A DNA stretch of 64,000 bases from CAZGRP01 sp964527995. Its GTDB lineage: Bacteria; Zhuqueibacterota; Zhuqueibacteria; Oceanimicrobiales; CAZGRP01. The translations under genes were made by a program, and so were the position numbers. The stretch spans positions 124,001 through 188,000 of the forward strand of contig CAZGRP010000002.1 in NCBI GenBank assembly GCA_964527995.1, given 5' to 3'. The notes under the pieces were generated by a model. That model did not search any database. It saw only the letters and a program-made list of their open reading frames with translations, and was not told the DNA's origin. Numbering within the stretch: position 1 is the stretch's first letter; every line of letters starts with the position of its first letter. Positions 53,434 through 61,538 of the stretch are shown one piece after another.

Positions 53434-54258
53434 TCAGGAGACAACAGGTCGTCTCCTCATCTCCAGCAGAAAAAACCGGCCGCAATTCCACAACGGCCGC
53501 ATTCCGGCGATCTGTGCCTCTAATCGTCCTAGCCGCTGCGCCGCCTGCGGCGACAGCCATTCTCCTTCGTAGGTGTGCGGCGGCCGCAGGATTCCCATGC
53601 CGCGCACAGCACGGAGATTGTAGAGCGAGGCAAAAAACCGGCGATAGGTTGGCAACGGATAGTTCAGCCAGTGGTGCACGGTCGTTTCGCCGATCTTAAA
53701 GCTCCTCGTTTTCTGGGCCGGGAGACTGGCCGCTTCGGCTAGTCTAAACCGGCGCAGAAGCCAGAGCCACTCCCACAGGCTGAAGCGGTTGAGCATGTGC
53801 ACGATCAGCGTTCCCCCGGGGCGCAGCACGCGCGCCACCTCCTGGGAAAGGCGCGATAGATCCGGCACCGTGCTCAGTCCCGCAAAAGTCGAAATGGCCC
53901 CGTCAAACTGGCCGGCCGCGAAAGCGCCGAGATCCAGGCAGTCACCCACCCGACATCGGATGCTCTTCTCCAGGCCTTCGCGCCTCGCCTTCTCCTGAAG
54001 AGATGCGATCATCGCTGGTGATAGGTCGATCGCAGTGACATGCACACCGCGGCGCGCCAGGAAGATTGCATCCTGGCCTGTGCCTGCGGTCAGGTCGAGA
54101 ACACAGTCGCCGCACCGGAAAAGAGAACGAAATCGGGACCAGAGGATGTGGCGCATCCACCCGTCCCCGGCAACCCCCGCCTCATAGGTTCGGGCCACTG
54201 AGTCATAGGCGGCAGCGATCTGTCGGTTGGCGCTGGCCTGTTCCGGTGATCCACTCAT
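53434..54258 (-). CDS. Class I SAM-dependent methyltransferase (cluster MT 1)
   Basis: A 274-residue methyltransferase. The N-terminal ASANRQIAAAYDSVARTYE is typical of methyltransferase family 11/25 proteins; SAM-binding motif I is VLDLTAGTGQDAIFLARRG, followed by VTAIDLSPAMI and the LSRLSQEVARVLRPGGTLIV region. The C-terminal 60 residues are basic and aromatic. It shares its start with the stop of the SPASM radical SAM gene (ATGA), so both are cotranslated. It resembles the partial methyltransferase at the right window edge in overall design. The substrate is unknown. Confidence 0.9.
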   Translation of the reverse strand: MSGSPEQASANRQIAAAYDSVARTYEAGVAGDGWMRHILWSRFRSLFRCGDCVLDLTAGTGQDAIFLARRGVHVTAIDLSPAMIASLQEKARREGLEKSIRCRVGDCLDLGAFAAGQFDGAISTFAGLSTVPDLSRLSQEVARVLRPGGTLIVHMLNRFSLWEWLWLLRRFRLAEAASLPAQKTRSFKIGETTVHHWLNYPLPTYRRFFASLYNLRAVRGMGILRPPHTYEGEWLSPQAAQRLGRLEAQIAGMRPLWNCGRFFLLEMRRRPVVS

Positions 54259-55304
54259 GGGATGGGAATCGCGGCGCGCGGCTTCAGGTGTAGCGAACAA
54301 ACGCATTTCTTGCAGATCGGGTCCGTGCGGACGTCCAGGTTTCGGCGAAAAGAGAGCGCGTCTTCTGAATTCAGGATCTTTTCCAGCGGCTGCTCGCGGA
54401 GGTTCCCCAGTGGCCGGTGGAAGAAGCAGGGCCGCACCGTTCCGTCGGCTTCGACCACGGTCGAAACCCAGGGAGCATTGCATTTGACCTGAGGGAAGGG
54501 CTGCATCCCGCACAAGGCGGCGTAGTAGGCGGGCAGCCGGCGGAGTTTCTCCGGCGACTCGGCGATAAAGCCGGTGCGAATGTCGGAAGCGTGTTCGACA
54601 AGAACCTGCTCAATGATTTGCCGCAATGCCTTCACCTCTGCCTCGCTGAGCGCTACCTCGGCGATGCGGCCGTCGCTCCAGGGCGCGGCGCGGTTGAAGG
54701 CTGTGGTGGAGACGTCCGCGGCAAGAAACGAGATGCAATCCAACCCGATTTCGTGCGCCGAACGGATGATGTTCGCCAGGTCGAAATAGTTGTGGTGCTG
54801 GACCACGCAGCGGCCGGCAATGCGAATCGATGGAGAGAGCTTGCGCAGCGCCTCAACGCCCTCCACGAGCCGCTCATAAGCACGGGGCACATTGCGGATG
54901 TGATTGTGAACTTCGCGGCTGCCGTCCAGCGAGACGATGACCTCGTCGCAGTGGCGGACCACCTCGGCCGCGTGGTTCCGAAGCAAGAGACCGCTGCTAA
55001 GCAGCGTTAGCCCAATGCCCTGAGCCCCAAGCAGATGGCAGAGGGCCCACAGGTTCGAGTGCATGAGAGCTTCGCCGCCGGAAAGGACGACGCGGCGAAC
55101 GCCAAGTTTGCGAAAGCTCTCCACGTGCGGCAGGAGGTCTTCCAGCGACAGCTCCTGTTTGCTGGCGTTTGCCCGCCATATGTCACACATGACACAGCGG
55201 CAGTTGCAGGCGCTGTGGGGCATGAGCACCAGCACGGGCAGACTGAGAATGCGATCTGTGACAAGCGTCCACCGACGCTTTGCGGTTTGGGAAAGTATCT
55301 GCAT
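54255..55304 (-). CDS. Radical SAM protein with SPASM-like C-terminus
   Basis: A 349-residue radical SAM enzyme. The CxxxCxxC cluster-binding motif is CNCRCVMC near residue 31, followed by VLSGGEALMH. The C-terminal part has a cysteine array in the order CGMQPFPQVKCNAPW, a Gly-Thr-Val-Arg-Pro-Cys segment and CKKCVC, as in SPASM/twitch proteins with auxiliary iron-sulfur clusters. Such enzymes modify peptides, glycans or small molecules, and some are dehydrogenases. ATG 55304 is selected because earlier in-frame codons overlap the previous gene and show no homology. No precursor peptide is evident nearby. Confidence 0.88.
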   Translation of the reverse strand: MQILSQTAKRRWTLVTDRILSLPVLVLMPHSACNCRCVMCDIWRANASKQELSLEDLLPHVESFRKLGVRRVVLSGGEALMHSNLWALCHLLGAQGIGLTLLSSGLLLRNHAAEVVRHCDEVIVSLDGSREVHNHIRNVPRAYERLVEGVEALRKLSPSIRIAGRCVVQHHNYFDLANIIRSAHEIGLDCISFLAADVSTTAFNRAAPWSDGRIAEVALSEAEVKALRQIIEQVLVEHASDIRTGFIAESPEKLRRLPAYYAALCGMQPFPQVKCNAPWVSTVVEADGTVRPCFFHRPLGNLREQPLEKILNSEDALSFRRNLDVRTDPICKKCVCSLHLKPRAAIPIP

Positions 55305-55432
55305 GGTCGTATGGGTTCCCAACGGCCCGAGAAAGGTCGTTATTCCATGCCGCTGCGGCGCACGGGCTGGATTGCTGCGATGGCAGCCTGCCTGAAATCG
55401 TCCCGCCGGGCTGCCCGGCTCTGGCACAGTCG

Positions 55433-56911
55433 TCAAAAGCCGCCTGTCTCCGGCCGCTGATAGGGAAGAAGTCGATGTAGCGCCCGGAGTTCGAGCGGGT
55501 AGCGGTAGAAGCGGGCTTTGTACCTCCAGGCGCTGACTGATCTCATGAGCCACTTGTGGAGGACGGTGAGATTCGCGTCGGTCGAGGTCGGAAAGTAAGC
55601 ATGCAGTACGCGCTCAAAGTCGCGGACCCTGCCTCTCAGCGGATCTTGCAGCCAGGGTAGCCCGGCGCTCCGGCGTTGGCAAAAGTCCTGCCACTGCGGA
55701 GTGAGCCATTCCTCCAGGGTATGCGGGAATTCGAATCCAGAAGCTTTGGCCTGCTCATACAATTCTCCGGCCAGTGGCACAGGTGTGTACGTGTACAGAA
55801 TGATTTCCGCCTGCGGGTTGACTTGCTTGACTTTGCGGATGAACTCGAAGGTCTGCACAGCGTCGGCTTCGGGGTCGGGTGGATTGCCAAGAACGAAGGA
55901 GAACTCCGGAACGATACCGTAGGACTTCATCTTCGCTGCGATCGCCAGGGTCTTCTGCGTCGAAGCCGTTCCGCCTTTGGCCATCTGCTTCAGCGTGGCG
56001 TCGGAACCGGATTCGGCCCCGAGGAACACCATCTTCAGACCGCTCTGGGCCATCAGGGACCAGGTCGTGTCGGCGAATTTGAGCAGTGTGTCGATGCGCG
56101 CCTCACCCCACCACGAGATGTGAAAACGCTTGATGCGGTCGGCGAATTCTCGAACGCGCGCCTCATGGGTGAAGAAGTTGTTGTCGTAGAACTCCACGGC
56201 GTCGACCTGCCAGTCGGCGACCAGTTTTTGCACCACCGCCGCCGTGCGTTCCGCAGACTGGGCCAGCCAGCGCCCATTGACCATGTTCACAACCGCGCAG
56301 AAGTTGCAAAAAAAGGGACAGCCGTAGCTGGAGTGGTGTGGCAACGTACGCCTGCCGAGAAAGGTGCGCCGGATGTAACGCGGCACCTCGACACGATGAT
56401 AGGGGAAGTCAGGGAGTTCGTCCGGGTTCGGGATCGGCGCGATGGCGTTGGCGACGACCTCGCCCGTCTCCGAAGACCGATAAGCCAGTCCAGGCAGATG
56501 ATGAGGCGGCTCACCCGCGCTGAAGCAATCGATCAGGCTGGCAAAGACCTGCTCGCCGTGGCCCCGAATCACGAAGTCCACGTAGTCGGCGCGCAGGCAG
56601 ACGTCGTGGTGTTGCGACGGGAAGTAGCCGCCCCAGACCACAGCGAGATGGGGGTGTCGTGCCTTGACCTGTTTGCAGAGCGGCGCTGCATTGCTTAGCT
56701 GTGGCCCGGGCATCACCGTGACCCCGAGGACTGCGGCGCCAGTCTGTTGGATCAGCCGATCGATACGGTTCAACGGGTCGGCTACGAGGTTGCCATCCAC
56801 AACAAAGTACTCATGCCTGCCTTCAAGCACTGCGCCGAGAGCCAGCAGCGACATCGGCAGCACAGGCTTGCGGCCAGCAGAGCTGGGTGGGTTGTACAGG
56901 ATGACGGTCAT
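55433..56911 (-). CDS. B12-binding-type radical SAM protein 4
   Basis: A 492-residue protein: an N-terminal Rossmann-like B12-binding-type domain (VILYNPPSSAGRKPVLPMSL ... VVWGGYFPSQHHD ... FVIRGHGEQVF, about 1-140), then a radical SAM barrel with GCPFFCNFC near residue 195 and GAESGSD. No DxHxxG cobalamin ligand motif is visible, so B12 would be held without a histidine ligand, if bound at all. Family members catalyse methylations, ring changes or C-C bond formation. It resembles radical SAM protein 2 throughout, including a late TLEEW segment. Its start overlaps the end of the methyltransferase gene (ATGA). Confidence 0.9.
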   Translation of the reverse strand: MTVILYNPPSSAGRKPVLPMSLLALGAVLEGRHEYFVVDGNLVADPLNRIDRLIQQTGAAVLGVTVMPGPQLSNAAPLCKQVKARHPHLAVVWGGYFPSQHHDVCLRADYVDFVIRGHGEQVFASLIDCFSAGEPPHHLPGLAYRSSETGEVVANAIAPIPNPDELPDFPYHRVEVPRYIRRTFLGRRTLPHHSSYGCPFFCNFCAVVNMVNGRWLAQSAERTAAVVQKLVADWQVDAVEFYDNNFFTHEARVREFADRIKRFHISWWGEARIDTLLKFADTTWSLMAQSGLKMVFLGAESGSDATLKQMAKGGTASTQKTLAIAAKMKSYGIVPEFSFVLGNPPDPEADAVQTFEFIRKVKQVNPQAEIILYTYTPVPLAGELYEQAKASGFEFPHTLEEWLTPQWQDFCQRRSAGLPWLQDPLRGRVRDFERVLHAYFPTSTDANLTVLHKWLMRSVSAWRYKARFYRYPLELRALHRLLPYQRPETGGF

Positions 56912-57597
56912 GATTTCTTCAAACGATAGACCGAGAACACTTCATTCCCCAGATCTTCCGAGGCGACGACAGCGGCCTCAAGCCCCAAGCGTGCGAAGAG
57001 GGAAGGGACGTCATTCTCTGCGGCGTCGGTCGAGTAGATCATCAAGGCCTGTCCCCTCGGTGCCAGCACCTCCGGCAGGCCTGCCGCAAAACGCTGCAAC
57101 ACCCCCTCGCCTCGCCAGGCATGATCGAACCCGTTCTGCGGCCTGCCTCGAAAGTACGGCGGATTGAACAGAACGAGGTCGAAGCGCTCGCTGTTCACTG
57201 GCCCGAACAGGTCGCCCTGTCGGACATCGACTTTGGTTTCCAACTTGTTCAGCAGAACATTGATGCGGGCGCAGCGAATGGCCGTTGGATCGATATCTGT
57301 GGCAACGACCCGCCGGGCCCACCTGGCTGCCACGATGGCGGCGATGCCCGAGCCAGTACCCAGGTCCAGAACGGCGGCCTTGCCGGAGATCCGGTCTGGC
57401 CCGAGGTTGCGAGCCAGGAATTCACCGGACCGAAAAAGCTTTGGATTGAAAACGCCCGGCAAGATGACGAGAGGGATCCCGGCGACACGTTCCAAGACGA
57501 GATGGTTGTGCCGGTGCTGCTGAAAGAGCCGGAAGCGCCAGCGCAAGAAGATGCGCCAGAAAGCTCGTTTGGCGGGAAAGGGGGGTGCCGCCTTCAT
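56908..57597 (-). CDS. Class I methyltransferase with NPPY motif (cluster MT 2)
   Basis: A 229-residue methyltransferase. An N-terminal basic-aromatic segment (FWRIFLRWRFRLFQQH) is followed by motif I VLDLGTGSGIAAIVAARWA, TDIDPTAIRCARINVLLN and the catalytic LVLFNPPYFRGR near residue 142. NPPY marks methylation of a planar amide or exocyclic nitrogen in HemK/PrmC, RsmC and DNA methyltransferases, so an N-methylation is likely. It overlaps both neighbours by four bases, showing tight coupling inside the cluster. Confidence 0.9.
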   Translation of the reverse strand: MKAAPPFPAKRAFWRIFLRWRFRLFQQHRHNHLVLERVAGIPLVILPGVFNPKLFRSGEFLARNLGPDRISGKAAVLDLGTGSGIAAIVAARWARRVVATDIDPTAIRCARINVLLNKLETKVDVRQGDLFGPVNSERFDLVLFNPPYFRGRPQNGFDHAWRGEGVLQRFAAGLPEVLAPRGQALMIYSTDAAENDVPSLFARLGLEAAVVASEDLGNEVFSVYRLKKS

Positions 57598-58586
57598 GCC
57601 CTTGCTCCGACGATGAGAGCGAAGCGTGCCGGCTCTCGCAGGCCGAGAAGACGCGCCCGCACCGGCTTCAGACTCCAGCGGAGCCCGTAGAAGGGAGTGT
57701 AAAACTCCCAGCTCAGCTCGAGGTGACTCGCCAGTTGGGCGAGCCTGTCGTACGTCAAGTAGTTCTCATGCGGCAGGTCGTCCGAGGCGAAACCGAACCG
57801 TTCGCGAAAAGCTTGCTGTCGCTCCTGCACCATCTGTTCACCGCTTCGGGCATCGCGGTAAACAGGCGAGTCCATGACGACGATGCGGCCCCGGGAGCGT
57901 AGCACCCGGAGGGCTTCCTCCAAGGTGCGGACGTAGTCGACCGAGTAGTGAAAGGAGGCGTTGAAGATCGCGACATCGAATTGTCCGCCTTCGAACGGCA
58001 GAGCGTCGAATTCCGCCTCAACGGGCGTAAAGATAACAGGATAGTGCACGTGCGCTCCGAGGCCATCGAAATCGTTGAGGCACAGGTCCACAGCCGCAAG
58101 TTGATGTCCGGCCTGAGCCAGGCGGTAGGAGAGCCAGCCGTTACCGGCACCCAAATCGAGAATCTTGAGAGACCGCCGCGTCGTGGAAGCCAGGTGGGGC
58201 AGCACCTTCCGCAAGAAGAGCTGAAAACTCCTGGCGCGGATTTTCCAGTCGCTGGCGTAGCGCCCGGTATTGTCCTCGTAGGGGAGGGCTCGGTAGTAGT
58301 CTGGGTTGCAGGAACCGCGCCCTTCCAGGCGGCGCACGGTCTCGTATCTGTTGACAAACCGTGCCAGAGCCACTTCTCGCTGTTTTGGCAGGAGTCGCCA
58401 GATGCCAGCGACACGACGGTAGACCTCACCGTCGCGGCGGCAGACCTGCTTGTCTTCACCATCCGGTTCCAACGCCGCCCGGCACTTCGGGCAGGCGTAC
58501 TGGAAGGGCCCATGAGACCCGCCTGCGAACTCTCCAGGGGGTGCAGACAGGCCGGAAACTATCCGAGTTTTCGTTGCCAACCCCAT
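57594..58586 (-). CDS. Class I methyltransferase with N-terminal zinc-ribbon-like segment (cluster MT 3)
   Basis: A 330-residue protein. The N-terminus has a Trm112-like ribbon, ACPKCRAALEPDGEDKQVC, where the expected fourth Cys is replaced (VCRRDG), and then the GIWRLLP segment typical of such ribbons. The methyltransferase domain follows with motif I KILDLGAGNGWLSYRLAQAG, VDLCLNDFDGLG and FDVAIFNASFHYSVDY. This layout is common in methyltransferases of glycan and natural-product clusters. Three Cys may not bind zinc firmly. ATG 58586 follows GGGAG very closely. The substrate is unknown. Confidence 0.88.
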   Translation of the reverse strand: MGLATKTRIVSGLSAPPGEFAGGSHGPFQYACPKCRAALEPDGEDKQVCRRDGEVYRRVAGIWRLLPKQREVALARFVNRYETVRRLEGRGSCNPDYYRALPYEDNTGRYASDWKIRARSFQLFLRKVLPHLASTTRRSLKILDLGAGNGWLSYRLAQAGHQLAAVDLCLNDFDGLGAHVHYPVIFTPVEAEFDALPFEGGQFDVAIFNASFHYSVDYVRTLEEALRVLRSRGRIVVMDSPVYRDARSGEQMVQERQQAFRERFGFASDDLPHENYLTYDRLAQLASHLELSWEFYTPFYGLRWSLKPVRARLLGLREPARFALIVGARA

Positions 58587-58680
58587 CTCCCAAAATGTCG
58601 CTGGTTCCCGGGTCTCCCGGCAGTGCGGCAGTCTCGCCTCACTCTCCTGGTCGACTTCGTGATGATCTGGCGTGCCAGAG

Positions 58681-60075
58681 TCAGGCCTCCCTCTCCTTCT
58701 TCGCCATCTTCATGCCGATCCGTCCGACCTGTGCGTTGACAAAGGCTTTAGCCATGTGCAGGTAGTTGCGCCGGCCGTCGTGCAACTGGCGGTGCAAGGT
58801 CACTTCGTTGACGATCCAGCGGTTAGCGTAGCGGTAGAAACGTTTCGAACGGCGGCCGGCCACACTGAGATCGCGGTCGGTGCGCGCCTCCCAGTCTGGA
58901 GGCGCGATAACCCGGCCTGCGACCTCCTGGTAGTAGCGGGTCCCCTTGATCGGGTAGGCGAGGGTGGTCAGGAACAGATCGGGGTTAGCCGCCTTCAGGT
59001 GGTCGACCGTTGCCTGCAGGTCGTCGAGATCCTCCCCCTCGTACCCAAGCATGATGAACATACCGGCTTCGATTCGGTGGCGGCGCAATGCCTGGGTCAT
59101 TTCCTGTACGCGCTTCACGTTGGTGCGGCGCCGCATGGCATCGAGCACTCGCTGCGAGCCGCTCTCCGAGCCGATCCACAGCCGTGTGCAGCCCATTTCG
59201 CTCAAAGTCCGGATGACCTCTTCGTCCAGGCGATCCTCGCGGGAGATGCACTCGAAAGGCAGGCGGATGTTGCGGCGCTTCAGCTCGCCTGCATATTCGA
59301 AAAACCAGCGGCGGTGAATGGTGAAGACGTCATCGGCATACCACAGCATGTCAGGTGAGTAGGCCGCAACGATTTGCTGCACCTCGTCGGCGACGTTCTG
59401 CGGTGAGCGGCGCCGGTGGCTGAAGCCAAACACGGAATGGCTGCACCAGGTGCAGGTGTACGGACAACCGCGGGCCGTGATCAGGGAAACCGACCCGATG
59501 CCATGGCGCTCCCGCCAGGCGCGCAGATACCCATCGATGTCGATGGCGGGCCGGTCCGGAAGTGGCAGAGCATCCAGGTCCTGGATAAAGGGCCGATCCG
59601 GTGTGCGGACCGTCTTCCCTTCTTCGTCGCGGAAAAGGATGCCGCGGATGTCATGTAATCGATTCGGACCGTTTTTCACTAGTTCGGGAATCAATTCGGC
59701 AAGAGTCCATTCGCCTTCTCCAACGACAACGACGTCCGCACCACGAGCGAGGTATTGTTCGGCGTGGTGTGGCGGCTCAGGTCCACCGAGGACCACATCG
59801 CAACTGCGCTGCCGGCAATAGGACATAATCCGGAGCACGTTCTGTCTGGTCATCAGATTACAGTAGATCCCGACCACCGGAGGCCGGGTGCGGTCGATGT
59901 GCCTGAACAGGTCTTCGGGAGTGCGAAAGGTCGTGTCGAAGATATGGACGTCGAAGCCCTGCCGCTTGAGAGCGGAGGAGATGTAGAGAAGGCCCAGGGG
60001 CGGATGGGGCCTCATCACCCGGAGCTCGTGCGGATCCTCATGGAGGAAATAGCCATGCGTAAGCAGGAGGTCCAT
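58681..60075 (-). CDS. B12-binding-type radical SAM protein 3
   Basis: A 464-residue protein. The N-terminal domain (HELRVMRPHPPLGLLYISSA ... VVLGGPEPPHHAEQYL ... VVVGEGEWTLAELI) is B12-binding-like but lacks DxHxxG. The radical SAM motif is GCPYTCTWC near residue 202, followed by LWYADDVFTIHRRW and WIGSESGSQRVLDAMRR. The C-terminal tail is basic and may touch the membrane or a polyanionic substrate. It is a clear paralogue of radical SAM protein 1, sharing the same motifs in order. It lies 50 bases from the stop of radical SAM protein 2. Confidence 0.92.
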   Translation of the reverse strand: MDLLLTHGYFLHEDPHELRVMRPHPPLGLLYISSALKRQGFDVHIFDTTFRTPEDLFRHIDRTRPPVVGIYCNLMTRQNVLRIMSYCRQRSCDVVLGGPEPPHHAEQYLARGADVVVVGEGEWTLAELIPELVKNGPNRLHDIRGILFRDEEGKTVRTPDRPFIQDLDALPLPDRPAIDIDGYLRAWRERHGIGSVSLITARGCPYTCTWCSHSVFGFSHRRRSPQNVADEVQQIVAAYSPDMLWYADDVFTIHRRWFFEYAGELKRRNIRLPFECISREDRLDEEVIRTLSEMGCTRLWIGSESGSQRVLDAMRRRTNVKRVQEMTQALRRHRIEAGMFIMLGYEGEDLDDLQATVDHLKAANPDLFLTTLAYPIKGTRYYQEVAGRVIAPPDWEARTDRDLSVAGRRSKRFYRYANRWIVNEVTLHRQLHDGRRNYLHMAKAFVNAQVGRIGMKMAKKEREA

Positions 60076-60125
60076 CCCTTTGAAGCCTGCTGGTTTGTGC
60101 GCCTCAAATCCTACGGGTGGTCGCC

Positions 60126-61538
60126 TTACGACAGTGGACGCGGCGGCCGAAATGCCTCGACGAGGGCTTTTTCGAAGGGGAAGAAATAGAGATCGTGTTC
60201 ACAGCGCCAGCGCGCCAGCCGCTTCAGCGACGCGCGCGCCAGGCCGCCGTTGGCCGACCACGCCAGGCGGTTGTAAAAGCTGAATCGTTGCACCTGGCGC
60301 CACAAGCCGCGCCTGACCCACGGCCCATGTGAGCCGATGTAGTCGAAATCAGCCCACTCCTTCAAGGTCTGCGGCATCGGGTACTGCTTCTCCTTCACCA
60401 GATCCGCGATGGGCGAACCAGGATAGGGTTGATAGAAAAAAATCACGGTTTCAAAATCCGGGCTCATGCGACGGAGTTTCTTCGCCACACGAAAGGTCTC
60501 GTCGATGCTCTCATCCGACTCCTCGGGAAACCCGACGATGAAGGGAAAGATGGCGCCGATGCCCAGGCGAGCGCACATCTCGGCGGTGGATAGGACCTGC
60601 TCGATGGTGATGTCTTTGTTCATCCAATCCAGCATTTCCTGCGAGCCCGATTCAACCCCGATCATCACCCGCCGAAGCCCCGAGCGCTTGCACAGACAGA
60701 GCGCCTCCTCGCTCAGGCGAACCCCCTGGTCGGCACGCAACGTCCCCGTCCAGGTGAATTGCAGCCCGCGGCGCAGAAACTCCTCGGCGATCTCCTCGAC
60801 ACGGTCGCGATAGGTAAAGAACGTCTCGTCCTGAAAGGCAAGGTCCGTAAAGCGATACCTGTGCCACAGCCAGGCGATCTCCTCGCCGACACGCTTTGGC
60901 GAAAGAGCCGTCCATTTTCTCTTGAACACGTACGGGTCGGCGCAAAAGGCACAACGAAAGAAACAACCTGTGGACGACACGTAATCCAACTGCCGCTCTC
61001 GCTTCAGGGAAAAGTAGCGCTCCACCGCGATGAGATCGTACCTGTGTCCGGCCAGGGTGTCCATGGCTGCCAGCGAGCGCGGCGCGTTCTGGGTTACGTG
61101 CCCGGCCGCTCGCAAGGCGATGCCGGCAACATCGTCGAGTGCAGCGCCCGCGGCCAGCCGATCGACCAGTTCTCGGAAGGTCACTTCGCCCTGTGCCTGA
61201 ACCGTGACATCGATGCAGGCTTCGGCCAGGCAATCCGTCGGGAAGAGCGACGGGTGCCAGCCCCCCCAAATGATGGGGAGGTCGGGCCGCCGGGCCTTTG
61301 CGGCCTCGGTGACACGCAGTGCGTCTCGGATCGGGCTGCCGGTCAGCACGCTGATGCCGAGGCAGAGGGCCCCGTCCAGGTTGGAAAGCACGGCGGCAAC
61401 GGGGTTCTGCTCCAGCCGCCCGTCGATGATCACAGTCTGGTAGTGATCCGCTGGCAAGTTGGAGCCGATGGCAAGGAGACCCAGCGGCATGGTGTGGAAT
61501 ACCGACCGGGGGTTGTATAAGATCACTTTGTGCTTCAT
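60126..61538 (-). CDS. B12-binding-type radical SAM protein 2
   Basis: A 470-residue protein starting MKHKVILYNPRSVFHTMPLG. The B12-binding-type domain includes IIWGGWHPSLFPTDCLAEA; the radical SAM motif is GCFFRCAFC near residue 190, followed by DLAFQDETFFTY and GVESGSQEMLDWM. It is most similar to radical SAM protein 4 in this window. A TLKEW segment and a basic C-terminal region follow the barrel. The ATG shares a base with the stop of radical SAM protein 1 (TGATG), so translation is coupled. Confidence 0.92.
   Translation of the reverse strand: MKHKVILYNPRSVFHTMPLGLLAIGSNLPADHYQTVIIDGRLEQNPVAAVLSNLDGALCLGISVLTGSPIRDALRVTEAAKARRPDLPIIWGGWHPSLFPTDCLAEACIDVTVQAQGEVTFRELVDRLAAGAALDDVAGIALRAAGHVTQNAPRSLAAMDTLAGHRYDLIAVERYFSLKRERQLDYVSSTGCFFRCAFCADPYVFKRKWTALSPKRVGEEIAWLWHRYRFTDLAFQDETFFTYRDRVEEIAEEFLRRGLQFTWTGTLRADQGVRLSEEALCLCKRSGLRRVMIGVESGSQEMLDWMNKDITIEQVLSTAEMCARLGIGAIFPFIVGFPEESDESIDETFRVAKKLRRMSPDFETVIFFYQPYPGSPIADLVKEKQYPMPQTLKEWADFDYIGSHGPWVRRGLWRQVQRFSFYNRLAWSANGGLARASLKRLARWRCEHDLYFFPFEKALVEAFRPPRPLS

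Noticed and set aside
55676..56698. 340-codon plus-strand frame; similar one at 61973-63148
   Set aside because: Both mirror radical SAM genes on the other strand and contain no motif.
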